Positions 33,442-41,480 of a DNA stretch of 64,000 bases are shown in pieces. The notes beneath the pieces are model-generated. The model worked only from the letters and a program-made list of their open reading frames with translations, ran no database searches and had not been told where the DNA came from. Position 1 is the first letter of the stretch; each line of letters begins with the position of its first letter. Position numbers and translations under genes: made by a program. Origin of the DNA: G963665185 sp049723905 (GTDB taxonomy: Bacteria; Desulfobacterota; Desulfovibrionia; Desulfovibrionales; Desulfovibrionaceae); NCBI RefSeq assembly GCF_049723905.1, contig NZ_JBJKFD010000001.1:496001-560000 (forward strand), given 5' to 3'.

Positions 33442-33937
33442 TCGGCAGATTCGCGCCCGCGAGGTCCGGGTTATTGCCGACGACGGAGAACAGTTGGGAG
33501 TCATGACTCCCCGCGACGCAATGGAACTGGCCCAGGAAAAAGGGTTGGACCTTGTTGAGGTCGCTCCCAATGCTGTGCCTCCTGTCTGTCGGATCATGGA
33601 CTTCGGTAAATACAAGTACGAGCAGCAGAAGAAACAACAGTCCGCCCGCAAGAAGCAAACGCAGGTGCAGGTCAAGGAAATCAAAATGCGTCCTAAAACG
33701 GACGAGCATGATTACCAGACCAAGGTTAAGCACATTAAGCGTTTTGTTGAAAAGGGTGATCGCTGTAAAGTAACGATTTTTTTCCGGGGCAGGGAAATTG
33801 TCCACAAGGACAGGGGCCTGATGATTCTCGACCGTGTGGCTGAGGATATGAAGGATCTTGCCAAGGTGGAACAGGTGGCCAAATCCGAAGGGCGCACCAT
33901 GTATATTGTACTTGCCCCGCTGGCTATAAAACGTTAG
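33416..33937 (+). CDS. infC: Translation initiation factor IF-3 (non-ATG start)
   Basis: 173 residues if started at ATA 33416. NRQIRAREVRVIADDGEQLG and GLDLVEVAPNAVPPVCRIMD are the IF-3 N-domain. VKEIKMRPKTDEHDYQTK begins the C-domain, with FFRGREIVHKDRG further on. The conserved N-terminus runs upstream of the first ATG (33503), so the true start is earlier. The frame closes at TGA 33410-33412. The only start-like codons near a ribosome site are ATA 33416, seven bases after GGAGGA, or ATT 33449 without one. Rare AUU/AUA starts are known for infC and support autoregulation by start-codon discrimination. It overlaps the thrS 3' end. Confidence 0.85.
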   Translation: MASTHARCNRQIRAREVRVIADDGEQLGVMTPRDAMELAQEKGLDLVEVAPNAVPPVCRIMDFGKYKYEQQKKQQSARKKQTQVQVKEIKMRPKTDEHDYQTKVKHIKRFVEKGDRCKVTIFFRGREIVHKDRGLMILDRVAEDMKDLAKVEQVAKSEGRTMYIVLAPLAIKR

Positions 33938-34001
33938 TTTCCGCTCCCGCCGCTGCCACGCGGCATTTCGGTTTCTCGTTTTTAGGCCGGAACAAATTTG
34001 C

Positions 34002-34036
34002 ACAGGATGCATATGGCATGCGTCCTGTGTGTTTTT
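34002..34036 (+). terminator. Terminator-like hairpin in the infC-rpmI spacer
   Basis: ACAGGATGCAT (34002-34012) pairs with ATGCGTCCTGT (34018-34028) over a five-base loop, with a short T run at 34031-34035. It lies 48 bases before the rpmI start. In this position it could be an attenuator linked to ribosomal-protein feedback (L20-type control in other bacteria); that is inference. Confidence 0.5.
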
Positions 34037-34083
34037 AAGTGGAACGCTTTTGCATTGTGTGAAAGCGAGATCAGGAGGATAAC

Positions 34084-34281
34084 ATGCCCAAGATCAAGAC
34101 CAGACGGAGCGCTGCCAAGCGTTTTACGACCACCGGGTCGGGCAAGATCAAGCGTCGCAGGAAGAACCTGCGTCACATCTTGACCAAGAAAAACGCCAAG
34201 CGCAAAAGAGTTCTCGGACAGGGCACCCTTGTTGCCAAAGTCAACGAGAAGGCTGTCCGCCGTATGTGTCCCTTTATCTAG
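34084..34281 (+). CDS. rpmI: 50S ribosomal protein L35
   Basis: 65 residues, normal for L35. KIKTRRSAAKRFTTTGSGKI and RHILTKKNAKRKR are the family signatures. The protein is strongly basic. AGGAGGAT precedes ATG 34084. It lies in the standard infC-rpmI-rplT order. Confidence 0.95.
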   Translation: MPKIKTRRSAAKRFTTTGSGKIKRRRKNLRHILTKKNAKRKRVLGQGTLVAKVNEKAVRRMCPFI

Positions 34282-34395
34282 AGACGTTTTAGTTCTTTAG
34301 ATTTGGGATACCCCCGCCACGCTGCCGGTGCGACTCTTTTGTACGCACGCATGACCGTCAGCGGGCTATATACACCCCTTTAAAGGAGGAAAACC

Positions 34396-34749
34396 ATGCG
34401 TGTGAAACGTGGTGTTGCTGCCAAAGCGCGGCACAAAAAATACCTCAAGCAGGCAAAAGGATACCGCGGAGCCCGCAGTGTTCTGTACCGTACCGCACGG
34501 GAAACGGTGGAACGCGCTCTCGCTTATTCGTATCGCGACCGCCGCACTAAAAAGCGCGAATTTCGTAAACTTTGGATTATCCGCATTAATGCGGCTGCTC
34601 GTGAATACGGTCTGTCTTACAGCCGTCTCATGAACGGACTGAGCCTTGCCGGTGTCGAAATCAACCGTAAGATTCTCGCCGACTTGGCAGTTCGTGAAAA
34701 AGAAAGCTTCGCCAAGCTTGCCGAGCTTGCAAAATCCAAGGTAAATTAA
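34396..34749 (+). CDS. rplT: 50S ribosomal protein L20
   Basis: 117 residues. RVKRGVAAKARHKKYLKQAK and GYRGARSVLYRTARETVERA are diagnostic, as is IRINAAAREYGLSYSRLMNG. AAAGGAGG precedes ATG 34396. L20 commonly represses its own operon through the leader RNA; the 114-base rpmI-rplT spacer could take part. pheS follows one base after the stop. Confidence 0.95.
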   Translation: MRVKRGVAAKARHKKYLKQAKGYRGARSVLYRTARETVERALAYSYRDRRTKKREFRKLWIIRINAAAREYGLSYSRLMNGLSLAGVEINRKILADLAVREKESFAKLAELAKSKVN

Positions 34750-34750
34750 G

Positions 34751-35803
34751 GTGGCTGGCGAGAAACACGCCATCCTGGCCGAACTTGAAAGCCTGGTCAG
34801 CGAGTGCCGTCACTCGCTGGACCAGGCTTCTTCATTGGAAGGTCTGGAAGAGGCACGCATAGCATTTCTCGGCAGGAAAGGGCGTCTGGCAGCGGCTATG
34901 GCGGAAATGGTCGGCCTGTCTAAAGAAGATCGTCCCGAGGTGGGCCGAAAGGCAAACGATGTCAAAGCAGCTCTGACTGAGCTTCTTGAGTCCCACCAAT
35001 CCCTATTGAATCGCAACAAAGCCGATGCCAAGGTCCGTGGCTTCGACCCTTCGGTCCCGCCTCGTTCTCCTTGGGGTGGTTCCATGCACCCTGTCAGTTT
35101 GGTTTCGCAGGAAATCTGCGACGTTTTCAAAAAACTCGGCTTCGACATTGTTTCCGGGCCTGAAGTTGAAAACGACTGGCACAACTTTGAAGCACTGAAC
35201 ATCCCTCCGGACCATCCAGCTCGCGACATGCAGGACACCCTGTATGTCACAGATAATATTCTTCTGAGAACGCATACTTCCCCGCTGCAGGTGCGGACTA
35301 TGCTGGAACAGCAGCCCCCTGTAGCCGTCATTGCTCCGGGTAAGGTGTATCGCCGCGACTCGGACCTGACCCATACTCCCATGTTCGATCAGATCGAAGG
35401 CTTGTTGGTGGATACCAAAACCACCATGTCCGATCTGCGTGGGATTTTGCGTCATATGTGCCGGGAAGTGTTTAATACGGACATCAAGCTCCGTTTTCGT
35501 CCGAGCTTTTTCCCGTTTACCGAGCCCAGCGCCGAAGTTGATATCTCTTGCGTGATGTGCGGAGGCAAGGGAACCGTCGGTGGCAAGCCGTGCCGGGTAT
35601 GCAAGCAGACGGGATGGATCGAAATTCTTGGCTGCGGCATGGTTGACCCCAATGTTTACGGCTATGTGGGATATGACCCGGATAAATACGTTGGATGGGC
35701 CTTTGGCCTTGGCGTTGAACGCGTTGCCATGCTCAAGTACGGCATTGGCGATCTGCGCATGTTCTTCGAGAATGACGTACGTTTTCTGCGACAGTTTTCC
35801 TGA
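34751..35803 (+). CDS. pheS: Phenylalanine--tRNA ligase alpha subunit
   Basis: 350 residues, start GTG 34751. The N-terminal coiled coil is followed by HPVSLVSQEICDVFKKLGF. Motif 2 lies in APGKVYRRDSDLTHTPMF, with the HTP/FHQ-type specificity region EGLLVDTKTTMSDLRG. Motif 3 is GWAFGLGVERVAMLKYGI. CVMCGGKGTVGGKPCRVCK is the cysteine-rich insert. Alpha and beta subunits form a heterotetramer. Translation is probably coupled to rplT, one base upstream. Confidence 0.95.
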   Translation: MAGEKHAILAELESLVSECRHSLDQASSLEGLEEARIAFLGRKGRLAAAMAEMVGLSKEDRPEVGRKANDVKAALTELLESHQSLLNRNKADAKVRGFDPSVPPRSPWGGSMHPVSLVSQEICDVFKKLGFDIVSGPEVENDWHNFEALNIPPDHPARDMQDTLYVTDNILLRTHTSPLQVRTMLEQQPPVAVIAPGKVYRRDSDLTHTPMFDQIEGLLVDTKTTMSDLRGILRHMCREVFNTDIKLRFRPSFFPFTEPSAEVDISCVMCGGKGTVGGKPCRVCKQTGWIEILGCGMVDPNVYGYVGYDPDKYVGWAFGLGVERVAMLKYGIGDLRMFFENDVRFLRQFS

Positions 35804-35806
35804 TGT

Positions 35807-35917
35807 TACGGCACCGTCTTTTGTAGTTTGAGAGCAGTTGCGGTGCCGTACAGCACGGTTCTTCGAACCGTCCGTCGCCTTGACGGTGTGAGCACGTTGA
35901 TTCATTTCTCAACGTGC
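35807..35917 (+). promoter_or_regulatory. Three successive hairpins between pheS and pheT
   Basis: The 193-base spacer has three perfect stems. TACGGCACCG (35807-35816) pairs with CGGTGCCGTA (35841-35850). ACGGTT (35855-35860) pairs with AACCGT (35866-35871) over CTTCG. GCACGTTGA (35892-35900) pairs with TCAACGTGC (35909-35917). pheS and pheT are normally nearly adjacent, so the long structured spacer is notable. No T run follows, so RNA processing or translational control is more likely than termination. Confidence 0.5.
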
Positions 35918-35996
35918 CGCTCATTCCGGGAAGCCCTCGGATGGGCATCACATAAGACAAAGAAGGCCGGGTTCCGCCTGGTCGGAGGCCATTCCC

Positions 35997-38393
35997 ATGC
36001 TTGTAAGCATAAACTGGTTGCGTGATTTTGTGCCCTACGAGGGCAGTGTGCAGGAGCTTGCAGACAAGCTGACCATGCTTGGCCTGGAAGTTGACGAAAT
36101 TTTTCACCCCTTTGAGCTGCTCGAGCAACTTGTCGTAGGACATGTCTTGGAGTGTGAGCCGCATCCCGATTCGGACAAGCTTTCCGTGACCAGGGTTGAT
36201 GTTGGTAACGACGAAATCTTGGACATTGTTTGCGGAGCACCCAACATTGCCAAGGGACAGAATGTTGCCGTGGCCAAAATCGGTAGTGTCCTGCCTGGCG
36301 ATTTCAAGATTAAAAAAGCCAAAATTCGCGGGGTTGTATCCCTTGGCATGATCTGCTCCGAAAGAGAACTTGAGCTTTCGGACGATCATTCCGGAATAAT
36401 GGTTTTGGACGAATCCCTTGAGCCTGGGACAAATTTTGTCGAAGCTCTCGGGCTGGAACGAACGGTGCTTGATATTGACCTCACACCGAACCGCCCCGAT
36501 TGCCTCAGCATCCTTGGAGTAGCTCGTGAAGTGGCCATGGCATTCAACCTTCCGTTGACCATGCCGGCCATCGCTCCCATGGAAGAAGGTGACGAGGCTT
36601 CTTCCCAGGTTAATATTGTTATCGACGATCCAGAGCAGTGCCCGCTGTATCAGACGCGCCTTGTGGACGGCATAAAAATAGGTCCTAGCCCTGCATGGCT
36701 GAGGTACAGGCTGCTTGCCGTCGGCCTGCGTCCCATTTCCAATGTTGTCGACGTCACAAACTACATAATGATGGAACTCGGCCAGCCTTTGCATGCTTTT
36801 GACAGAGATTTGCTGGCTGGAAACACCATTCGTGTGGCCGTTGCCGACGATGGCATGCAGTTTACCACACTTGACGGACAGGAACGTAAACTTCTTGATA
36901 CTGATCTCTTGATTTGGGACAGCGAGAAGCCCGTTGCTTTGGCGGGTGTGATGGGCGGTGCCAATACGGAAATAAATGAAGGCTCGACGCAACTTTTGTT
37001 GGAAAGTGCTGTTTTCCGTCCGGCCAGTGTACGAAAGACGGCCCGGCGTTTGGCGCTCCCTTCAGATGCCTCGCATCGTTTTGAGCGTGGAGTGGACCAG
37101 GTAGGCAATACATATGCCATGAACCGCGCTGCCCAGCTTATTCAGGAATTGGCTGGTGGAAAGTTGCTTTCCGGCGTTGCCAAGGCTGAACCCAAGCCCT
37201 GGATACAACCTCAGGTGCATTTTCGTCCGGAGCGGGCTTCCCGTATTGTGGGCATTCCCTTTGAGCCTTCCTTTTGCGCCAAGACATTTACAGCCCTGGG
37301 GTGCCGCCTTGAAGAAGAGGATTCCAGTGACTGGTTGGTTTACCCTCCGGCATATCGTCTGGACCTGGAAAGGGAAGTCGACCTTGTGGAAGAGGTCGTA
37401 CGTGTATACGGAATCGACCGTGTGCCAGAGACATTACCGGTTGTTTCGCATGAAATGGGCCGTAAAAGCGGTTCCAAGCAGTTCGACTTTGCCTCTCTCA
37501 TCAAGGTTTGGGGACGTGGTGTCGGGCTGAACGAATGCGTGAACTACTCTTTTGTAGGTGATAAGGAACTTGATTTCCTCGGCTTGCCGCAGGAAGGGCG
37601 TGTCCATATCGCCAACCCGCTTTCCGAAGAACAGAATGTGCTGCGTACAGATGTTGGGGCTGGGCTGATTGAAAGCTTGAAGTTCAACCTGTCGCGTGGC
37701 AATTCGGAACTGCATCTTTTTGAAGTTGCAAAGACTTTTCATGCAGATCCGGAAAGTGATACCAAAACTCGTGAGGAAGAGCGCGTCTGCATTCTTCTGC
37801 ATGGAAATCGGTATGGCTCCGGGTATCCTTGGCCTCAGGAAGACTGTGATTTCAGCGATCTCAAAGGTCTGCTGCTGCATTTGTTCCGTTCTCTGCATCT
37901 CCCAGAAGCTTCTTTTGCCTGTGTGGACGGTCATTCCTGGCTTTCCCCTTGCATTTCCGTGAGCATCAATGGGAGCGGAGTAGGTGTGGCAGGCATGCTG
38001 CGTTCGGACCTGGCTGAATCCATCAAGACTCGTTCTGACGTCTGGTATGCCGATCTCAGTTTGCCGCAGTTGCAAGCTATTAAAGACCAATGCAGGATTG
38101 CCTTCGAGGAGCTTCCCAAGTATCCGCCTGTACGGCGCGACGTGACATTTGTTGCGCCTTTGGAACTTGCTGTCGGCAGCGTTATGGAAAGTGTTTTGGG
38201 GCAAAATCAAAAGCTGCTGGAAAAGGTGCAGCTTATTGATGAATTCCGTCCGGAAAATGGGGATGCGAAGAATCTGACCTACCGCATGACCTACCGGTCG
38301 CCCAGCAAAACGCTCAAGGACAAAGAAGTGGATAAAACTCACACCAAGATTGTCCAGGCTGTCGTTAAAGAGCTTGCTGTAAGCCTGCAATAG
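35997..38393 (+). CDS. pheT: Phenylalanine--tRNA ligase beta subunit
   Basis: 798 residues, the normal size. The N-terminal tRNA-binding domain holds VVGHVLECEPHPDSDKLSV and IVCGAPNIAKGQNVAVA. B3/B4 editing domain: RPISNVVDVTNYIMMELGQP. B5: SRIVGIPFEPSFCAKTF. The C-terminal anticodon-binding (FDX-ACB) domain ends with YRSPSKTLKDKEVDKTHTKI. ATG 35997 follows GGAGG. A terminator follows the stop by about 20 bases, closing the operon. Confidence 0.95.
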   Translation: MLVSINWLRDFVPYEGSVQELADKLTMLGLEVDEIFHPFELLEQLVVGHVLECEPHPDSDKLSVTRVDVGNDEILDIVCGAPNIAKGQNVAVAKIGSVLPGDFKIKKAKIRGVVSLGMICSERELELSDDHSGIMVLDESLEPGTNFVEALGLERTVLDIDLTPNRPDCLSILGVAREVAMAFNLPLTMPAIAPMEEGDEASSQVNIVIDDPEQCPLYQTRLVDGIKIGPSPAWLRYRLLAVGLRPISNVVDVTNYIMMELGQPLHAFDRDLLAGNTIRVAVADDGMQFTTLDGQERKLLDTDLLIWDSEKPVALAGVMGGANTEINEGSTQLLLESAVFRPASVRKTARRLALPSDASHRFERGVDQVGNTYAMNRAAQLIQELAGGKLLSGVAKAEPKPWIQPQVHFRPERASRIVGIPFEPSFCAKTFTALGCRLEEEDSSDWLVYPPAYRLDLEREVDLVEEVVRVYGIDRVPETLPVVSHEMGRKSGSKQFDFASLIKVWGRGVGLNECVNYSFVGDKELDFLGLPQEGRVHIANPLSEEQNVLRTDVGAGLIESLKFNLSRGNSELHLFEVAKTFHADPESDTKTREEERVCILLHGNRYGSGYPWPQEDCDFSDLKGLLLHLFRSLHLPEASFACVDGHSWLSPCISVSINGSGVGVAGMLRSDLAESIKTRSDVWYADLSLPQLQAIKDQCRIAFEELPKYPPVRRDVTFVAPLELAVGSVMESVLGQNQKLLEKVQLIDEFRPENGDAKNLTYRMTYRSPSKTLKDKEVDKTHTKIVQAVVKELAVSLQ

Positions 38394-38411
38394 CTCGTGA
38401 AATTAGAGAAT

Positions 38412-38447
38412 AAAAAGAGCATCTCGTTTTCGGGATGCTCTTTTTTT
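38412..38447 (+). terminator. Rho-independent terminator after pheT
   Basis: AAAGAGCATC (38414-38423) pairs with GATGCTCTTT (38434-38443) over a ten-base loop, with the T run continuing to 38447. It lies about 20 bases after pheT. The upstream A run means it could also serve the convergent minus-strand gene. Confidence 0.9.
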
Positions 38448-38493
38448 ATGGCTTGGAATGGGGAGAAAATTCCCAGTGGCCATTCCCCGCCAT

Positions 38494-39447
38494 TCATGCA
38501 TGGTTCCGAAGCTTTAATTCGACCGGATGCGGGTTGAGGTAGAGCTGGGAACTCAGATAGTCATTTTTATATTTACGCACGTAGTGGTTGAGGAGGGTCA
38601 CGGGAACGATGAGTGGCAAATGTCCCTTACGAAAATTCTCCAGAATCTCCTGAAATTCTTTTTTCTCTTCACTGTCCAATTGGCGTTTGAAGTAGCCTAT
38701 GACATGCTGCATCGTGTTGATATGCTTTGCCGGAGTACACCGTAATTGCAATGCCTCAATAAGTTGCGCCAGGTAGGCTTCTTTTACTGCGGGGAAGGGG
38801 GATTCTTTGGCTTGGGCAACCTGCTTTCCCATCTCTCTATAGTGCTTGGGGCTATGGGCCATTATCAGAAGCTTGTGGCGCGTATGAAAGTCGATCAAAG
38901 CCCCCAATGATGCGTTTTCTCTTTCCATGATGTCCCGCCAGCGTTTCATGGTAAAGACACGTTCAATGAAGTTTTCCCGTATGTGCTCGTCATGCAGCCG
39001 ACCTTCCTCCTCTGCCGGCAGAAGAGGAAATCGATCCATAAATTCCTTTGCAAAAATTCCAGCACCTGTTCCAACGGGATGTCCCTTTTCATTGTATATT
39101 TTGACCCGTGTTATCCCACTTGAAGGAGATTTGCTTTTGAAAATGAAGCCACAGAGGTTTTCTTTTTCAAGTCCGTGGAGTCGTTGCTGCGCCCATGCCA
39201 ACATCTTTTCTGTATGGTCGACCTTGGTAGTACGGGTGACAAGGCGATGTTGCTCGGGCGTGCCTACAAGCCGCATTGACTCCCTCGGAATGCCCAGGCC
39301 GCATTCCACTTCCGGACAAACCGGGACAAATTCGACAAATTGTCCCAATTCATCAACCACCCAGCGATCTCGTGTGTGGCTGCCGTTATAGCGAACATTT
39401 TCTCCAAGAAGACACATACTCACTCCGAGTCGAAGGGCTGTGGACAT
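38494..39447 (-). CDS. DUF523 plus DUF1722 (YbgA-like) protein
   Basis: 317 residues. Residues 1-150 are DUF523: VSMCLLGENVRYNGSHTRD, VCPEVECGLGIPRESMRLVG and FKSKSPSSG, with conserved cysteines suggesting metal or iron-sulfur binding. The rest is DUF1722 (YbgA): HTRHKLLIMAHSPKHYREMG and INTMQHVIGYFKRQLDSEEK. The two domains are commonly fused. YbgA genes often neighbour photolyase in other bacteria, but none is seen here. Its function is not established. It is convergent with pheT. Confidence 0.85.
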   Translation of the reverse strand: MSTALRLGVSMCLLGENVRYNGSHTRDRWVVDELGQFVEFVPVCPEVECGLGIPRESMRLVGTPEQHRLVTRTTKVDHTEKMLAWAQQRLHGLEKENLCGFIFKSKSPSSGITRVKIYNEKGHPVGTGAGIFAKEFMDRFPLLPAEEEGRLHDEHIRENFIERVFTMKRWRDIMERENASLGALIDFHTRHKLLIMAHSPKHYREMGKQVAQAKESPFPAVKEAYLAQLIEALQLRCTPAKHINTMQHVIGYFKRQLDSEEKKEFQEILENFRKGHLPLIVPVTLLNHYVRKYKNDYLSSQLYLNPHPVELKLRNHA

Positions 39448-39468
39448 GGGGAATCCTTATACTATAGG

Positions 39469-39496
39469 GTTAAATTACCGATTTTGGTAATTTAAC
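39469..39496. promoter_or_regulatory. Inverted repeat in a divergent promoter region
   Basis: GTTAAATTACC (39469-39479) and GGTAATTTAAC (39486-39496) form a perfect 11-base inverted repeat with a six-base spacer. It lies between the minus-strand DUF523 gene and the plus-strand HAD gene. A TATACTATA stretch sits just left of it (39459-39467). It is well placed to be an operator for both genes; a T run follows on the right, so a terminator cannot be fully excluded. Confidence 0.5.
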
Positions 39497-39557
39497 TTTT
39501 TTGAGCATAAAAAGCCAATCGGAAGAATTATTTTACATCAATAATCATGGGGACATT

Positions 39558-40163
39558 ATGGCAATTGAGTTGGTTCTTTTTGATTTTGGAGGAGTGTTGG
39601 CGGAAGAAGGCTTCTTGGCCGGTTTGGCGACGATTGCGCGAAAAAACAAGATGAAGCCGGACGTTGTTACTGAGCAGGTCAAGGATATTATTTTCAACAA
39701 TGGCTTCATTGCCGGTCGATGCGATGAAGCTGCTTTTTGGGACGATGTCAGGTCCACAACAGGAGTAAGTGGCTCTGATGCAGAGTTGCGAGCTGAGATA
39801 CTTGATAATTTTATATTGCGTCCCTGGATGTTTGATATTGTTGAACGGCTTAAATCGGCCGGAGTCCGTGTTGCTATTTTGTCGGATCAAGTCAACTGGC
39901 TTGATGAGTTGAATGGAAAGTTCCATTTTTTCGATAAGTTCGAGCGGGTTTTCAATAGCTTCTATCACGGCACGCATAAGGGGGAAGAACGTTTTTTTCA
40001 GCTGGCGCTGGAAGAGTTGCAGCTTGAGCCTGGAAAAATCCTGTTTGTAGACGATGCCGTTCGAAATATTGCGGTAGCGACATCTCTGGGCTTCCGCTCC
40101 ATTTTGTACACGGATAAGGAAAGTTTTCTGGAACAATTTGGAAAATTTTTCAGTTGGGATTGA
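39558..40163 (+). CDS. HAD-superfamily hydrolase
   Basis: About 201 residues. Motif I is LVLFDFGGVLAEEG, where the second acidic residue of the DxD pair is replaced by glycine, as in several haloacid dehalogenase-like and phosphatase relatives. Motif II is VAILSDQVNWLDEL. The lysine is in GTHKGEERFF. Motif IV is ILFVDDAVRNIAVATSLG. ATG 39558 is preceded by ATGGGGA; the frame opens upstream at 39501 without support. Substrate unknown. Confidence 0.8.
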   Translation: MAIELVLFDFGGVLAEEGFLAGLATIARKNKMKPDVVTEQVKDIIFNNGFIAGRCDEAAFWDDVRSTTGVSGSDAELRAEILDNFILRPWMFDIVERLKSAGVRVAILSDQVNWLDELNGKFHFFDKFERVFNSFYHGTHKGEERFFQLALEELQLEPGKILFVDDAVRNIAVATSLGFRSILYTDKESFLEQFGKFFSWD

Positions 40164-40164
40164 G

Positions 40165-40202
40165 GTTGTTAGGCAATCGGAACGCTCCGATTGCCTAACA
40201 AC
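40165..40202. terminator. Perfect 17-base-pair hairpin after the HAD gene
   Basis: GTTGTTAGGCAATCGGA (40165-40181) pairs with TCCGATTGCCTAACAAC (40186-40202) over a four-base loop ACGC. It begins right after the HAD stop. No T run follows, so it may be a Rho-independent terminator of an imperfect kind, an RNA-stability element or a small mobile repeat. Confidence 0.5.
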
Positions 40203-40294
40203 TTCGGCTGCATGGTTTTAAATTGACTTTGATATTCAATTTCAATATATATTCCAAATATTAATCACGATGACATTGGCATCAAGGAGTATTC

Positions 40295-41278
40295 ATGCAG
40301 CCTTCAAAAGTAGCGAGCGCACTCGCTACACTTATACCAATTAACCAACCCGTTTTTATCTGGGGAGCTCCCGGAGTAGGGAAAAGCCAAGTTGTGGCCC
40401 AAGTGGCAAAGGGACTGGGCTACGAACTGCGCGACATTCGGGCTGTGCTGCTCGATCCTGTGGACCTCCGAGGACTTCCCAAGATCAATGGAAGTGGTCG
40501 TGCCCACTGGTGCCCGCCAGCTTTTCTTCCTGTGGACGGCAAAGGCATCTTTTTTCTTGATGAGCTGAATGCCGCTCCGCCTTTGGTGCAGGCGGCATGC
40601 TATCAGTTGATTCTCGACCGTCGGCTTGGCGAGTATGTTTTGCCGGACGGCTGGGCTGTGGTCGCAGCGGGTAACCGGGAACAAGATAGGGCCGTTACTT
40701 ATCGTATGCCATCGGCCTTGGCCAACCGTATGGTACATCTTGATTTTGAAACTTCGTTCGAAGACTGGGTACAATGGGCGCAGGGTGCAAAAATCAGCAG
40801 TGAGGTCATTTCCTTTTTGCGTTTTCGGCCTGCCTTGCTTCATGATTTTGATCCCAAAACAGCTGACAGGGCATTTCCGTCGCCAAGGTCTTGGGAATTT
40901 GTCTCTGATATTCTCAAGGCCAGCCCCAAAGTGGATATTGAATTTGATTTATTCTGCGGTGCAGTTGGAGATGGTGCAGCAGCTGAGTTTGCTGGATTTC
41001 TTAAAGTATGGCGTGAACTTCCCGATACCGAGAGCGTTTTGTCCTTTCCGACAACCACACCTGTTCCAGAAGAACCGGCCGCAGCTTATGCAATTTGTGA
41101 AGCGCTGGCTTGCAGAGCCTGCCCGGAAAATATGGAGTCCTTGGTTACGTATGGAAGTAGGCTTCCTGTGGAATTCGGTGTTCTGCTTATGCGCGATGCG
41201 GTTCGTCAGGACGCCGGAGTCGTACAGACACCGGCATTCGCCCGCTGGGCCCAGGCCAATGCTCATGTGCTTGTCTAG
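40295..41278 (+). CDS. MoxR-type AAA+ ATPase
   Basis: 327 residues. Walker A is IWGAPGVGKSQVV (residues 23-35), Walker B IFFLDELNAAPPLVQ, and VVAAGNREQDRAVTYRMP is the sensor-1 region. The RMPSALANRMVHLDFE segment holds the arginine contact. MoxR ATPases usually act with a VWA/metallopeptidase-like partner to insert metals or remodel complexes. The partner gene follows about 200 bases downstream. SD AAGGAG precedes ATG 40295. Confidence 0.9.
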   Translation: MQPSKVASALATLIPINQPVFIWGAPGVGKSQVVAQVAKGLGYELRDIRAVLLDPVDLRGLPKINGSGRAHWCPPAFLPVDGKGIFFLDELNAAPPLVQAACYQLILDRRLGEYVLPDGWAVVAAGNREQDRAVTYRMPSALANRMVHLDFETSFEDWVQWAQGAKISSEVISFLRFRPALLHDFDPKTADRAFPSPRSWEFVSDILKASPKVDIEFDLFCGAVGDGAAAEFAGFLKVWRELPDTESVLSFPTTTPVPEEPAAAYAICEALACRACPENMESLVTYGSRLPVEFGVLLMRDAVRQDAGVVQTPAFARWAQANAHVLV

Positions 41279-41282
41279 TCTC

Positions 41283-41480
41283 ATGCCTACAAAATACGTG
41301 GCCGAATTTTGTGAAGAACCGCGACCTGTAAGTAAAACACAGTCCCCGGCTTGCTCACATCATTTTGGGCGGCGCGTGGCAGGCTATGCTCACTGCGTGT
41401 CGTGCTGTGTGTACTACGGCATTTATGATGCAACGAGTTTAACGGACGCGGTATTCGCGAGAAGCCTGCCGTGGAAATGA
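41283..41480 (+). CDS. Small cysteine-containing hypothetical protein
   Basis: A 65-codon frame from ATG 41283 to TGA 41478-41480 fills the gap between the ATPase and the VWA-type gene. Its stop overlaps the next start by ATGA, the usual sign of coupled translation. The product has HHFGRRVAGYAHCVSCCVYY, which might bind metal. It has no strong ribosome site and no recognised family, so it may be chance. The alternative is that the spacer is non-coding. Confidence 0.35.
   Translation: MPTKYVAEFCEEPRPVSKTQSPACSHHFGRRVAGYAHCVSCCVYYGIYDATSLTDAVFARSLPWK

Noticed and set aside
40229..40245. Fur-box-like TTGATATTCAATTTCAA before the MoxR gene
   Set aside because: Only a partial dyad in an A/T-rich stretch; not enough to call an iron-regulated operator.
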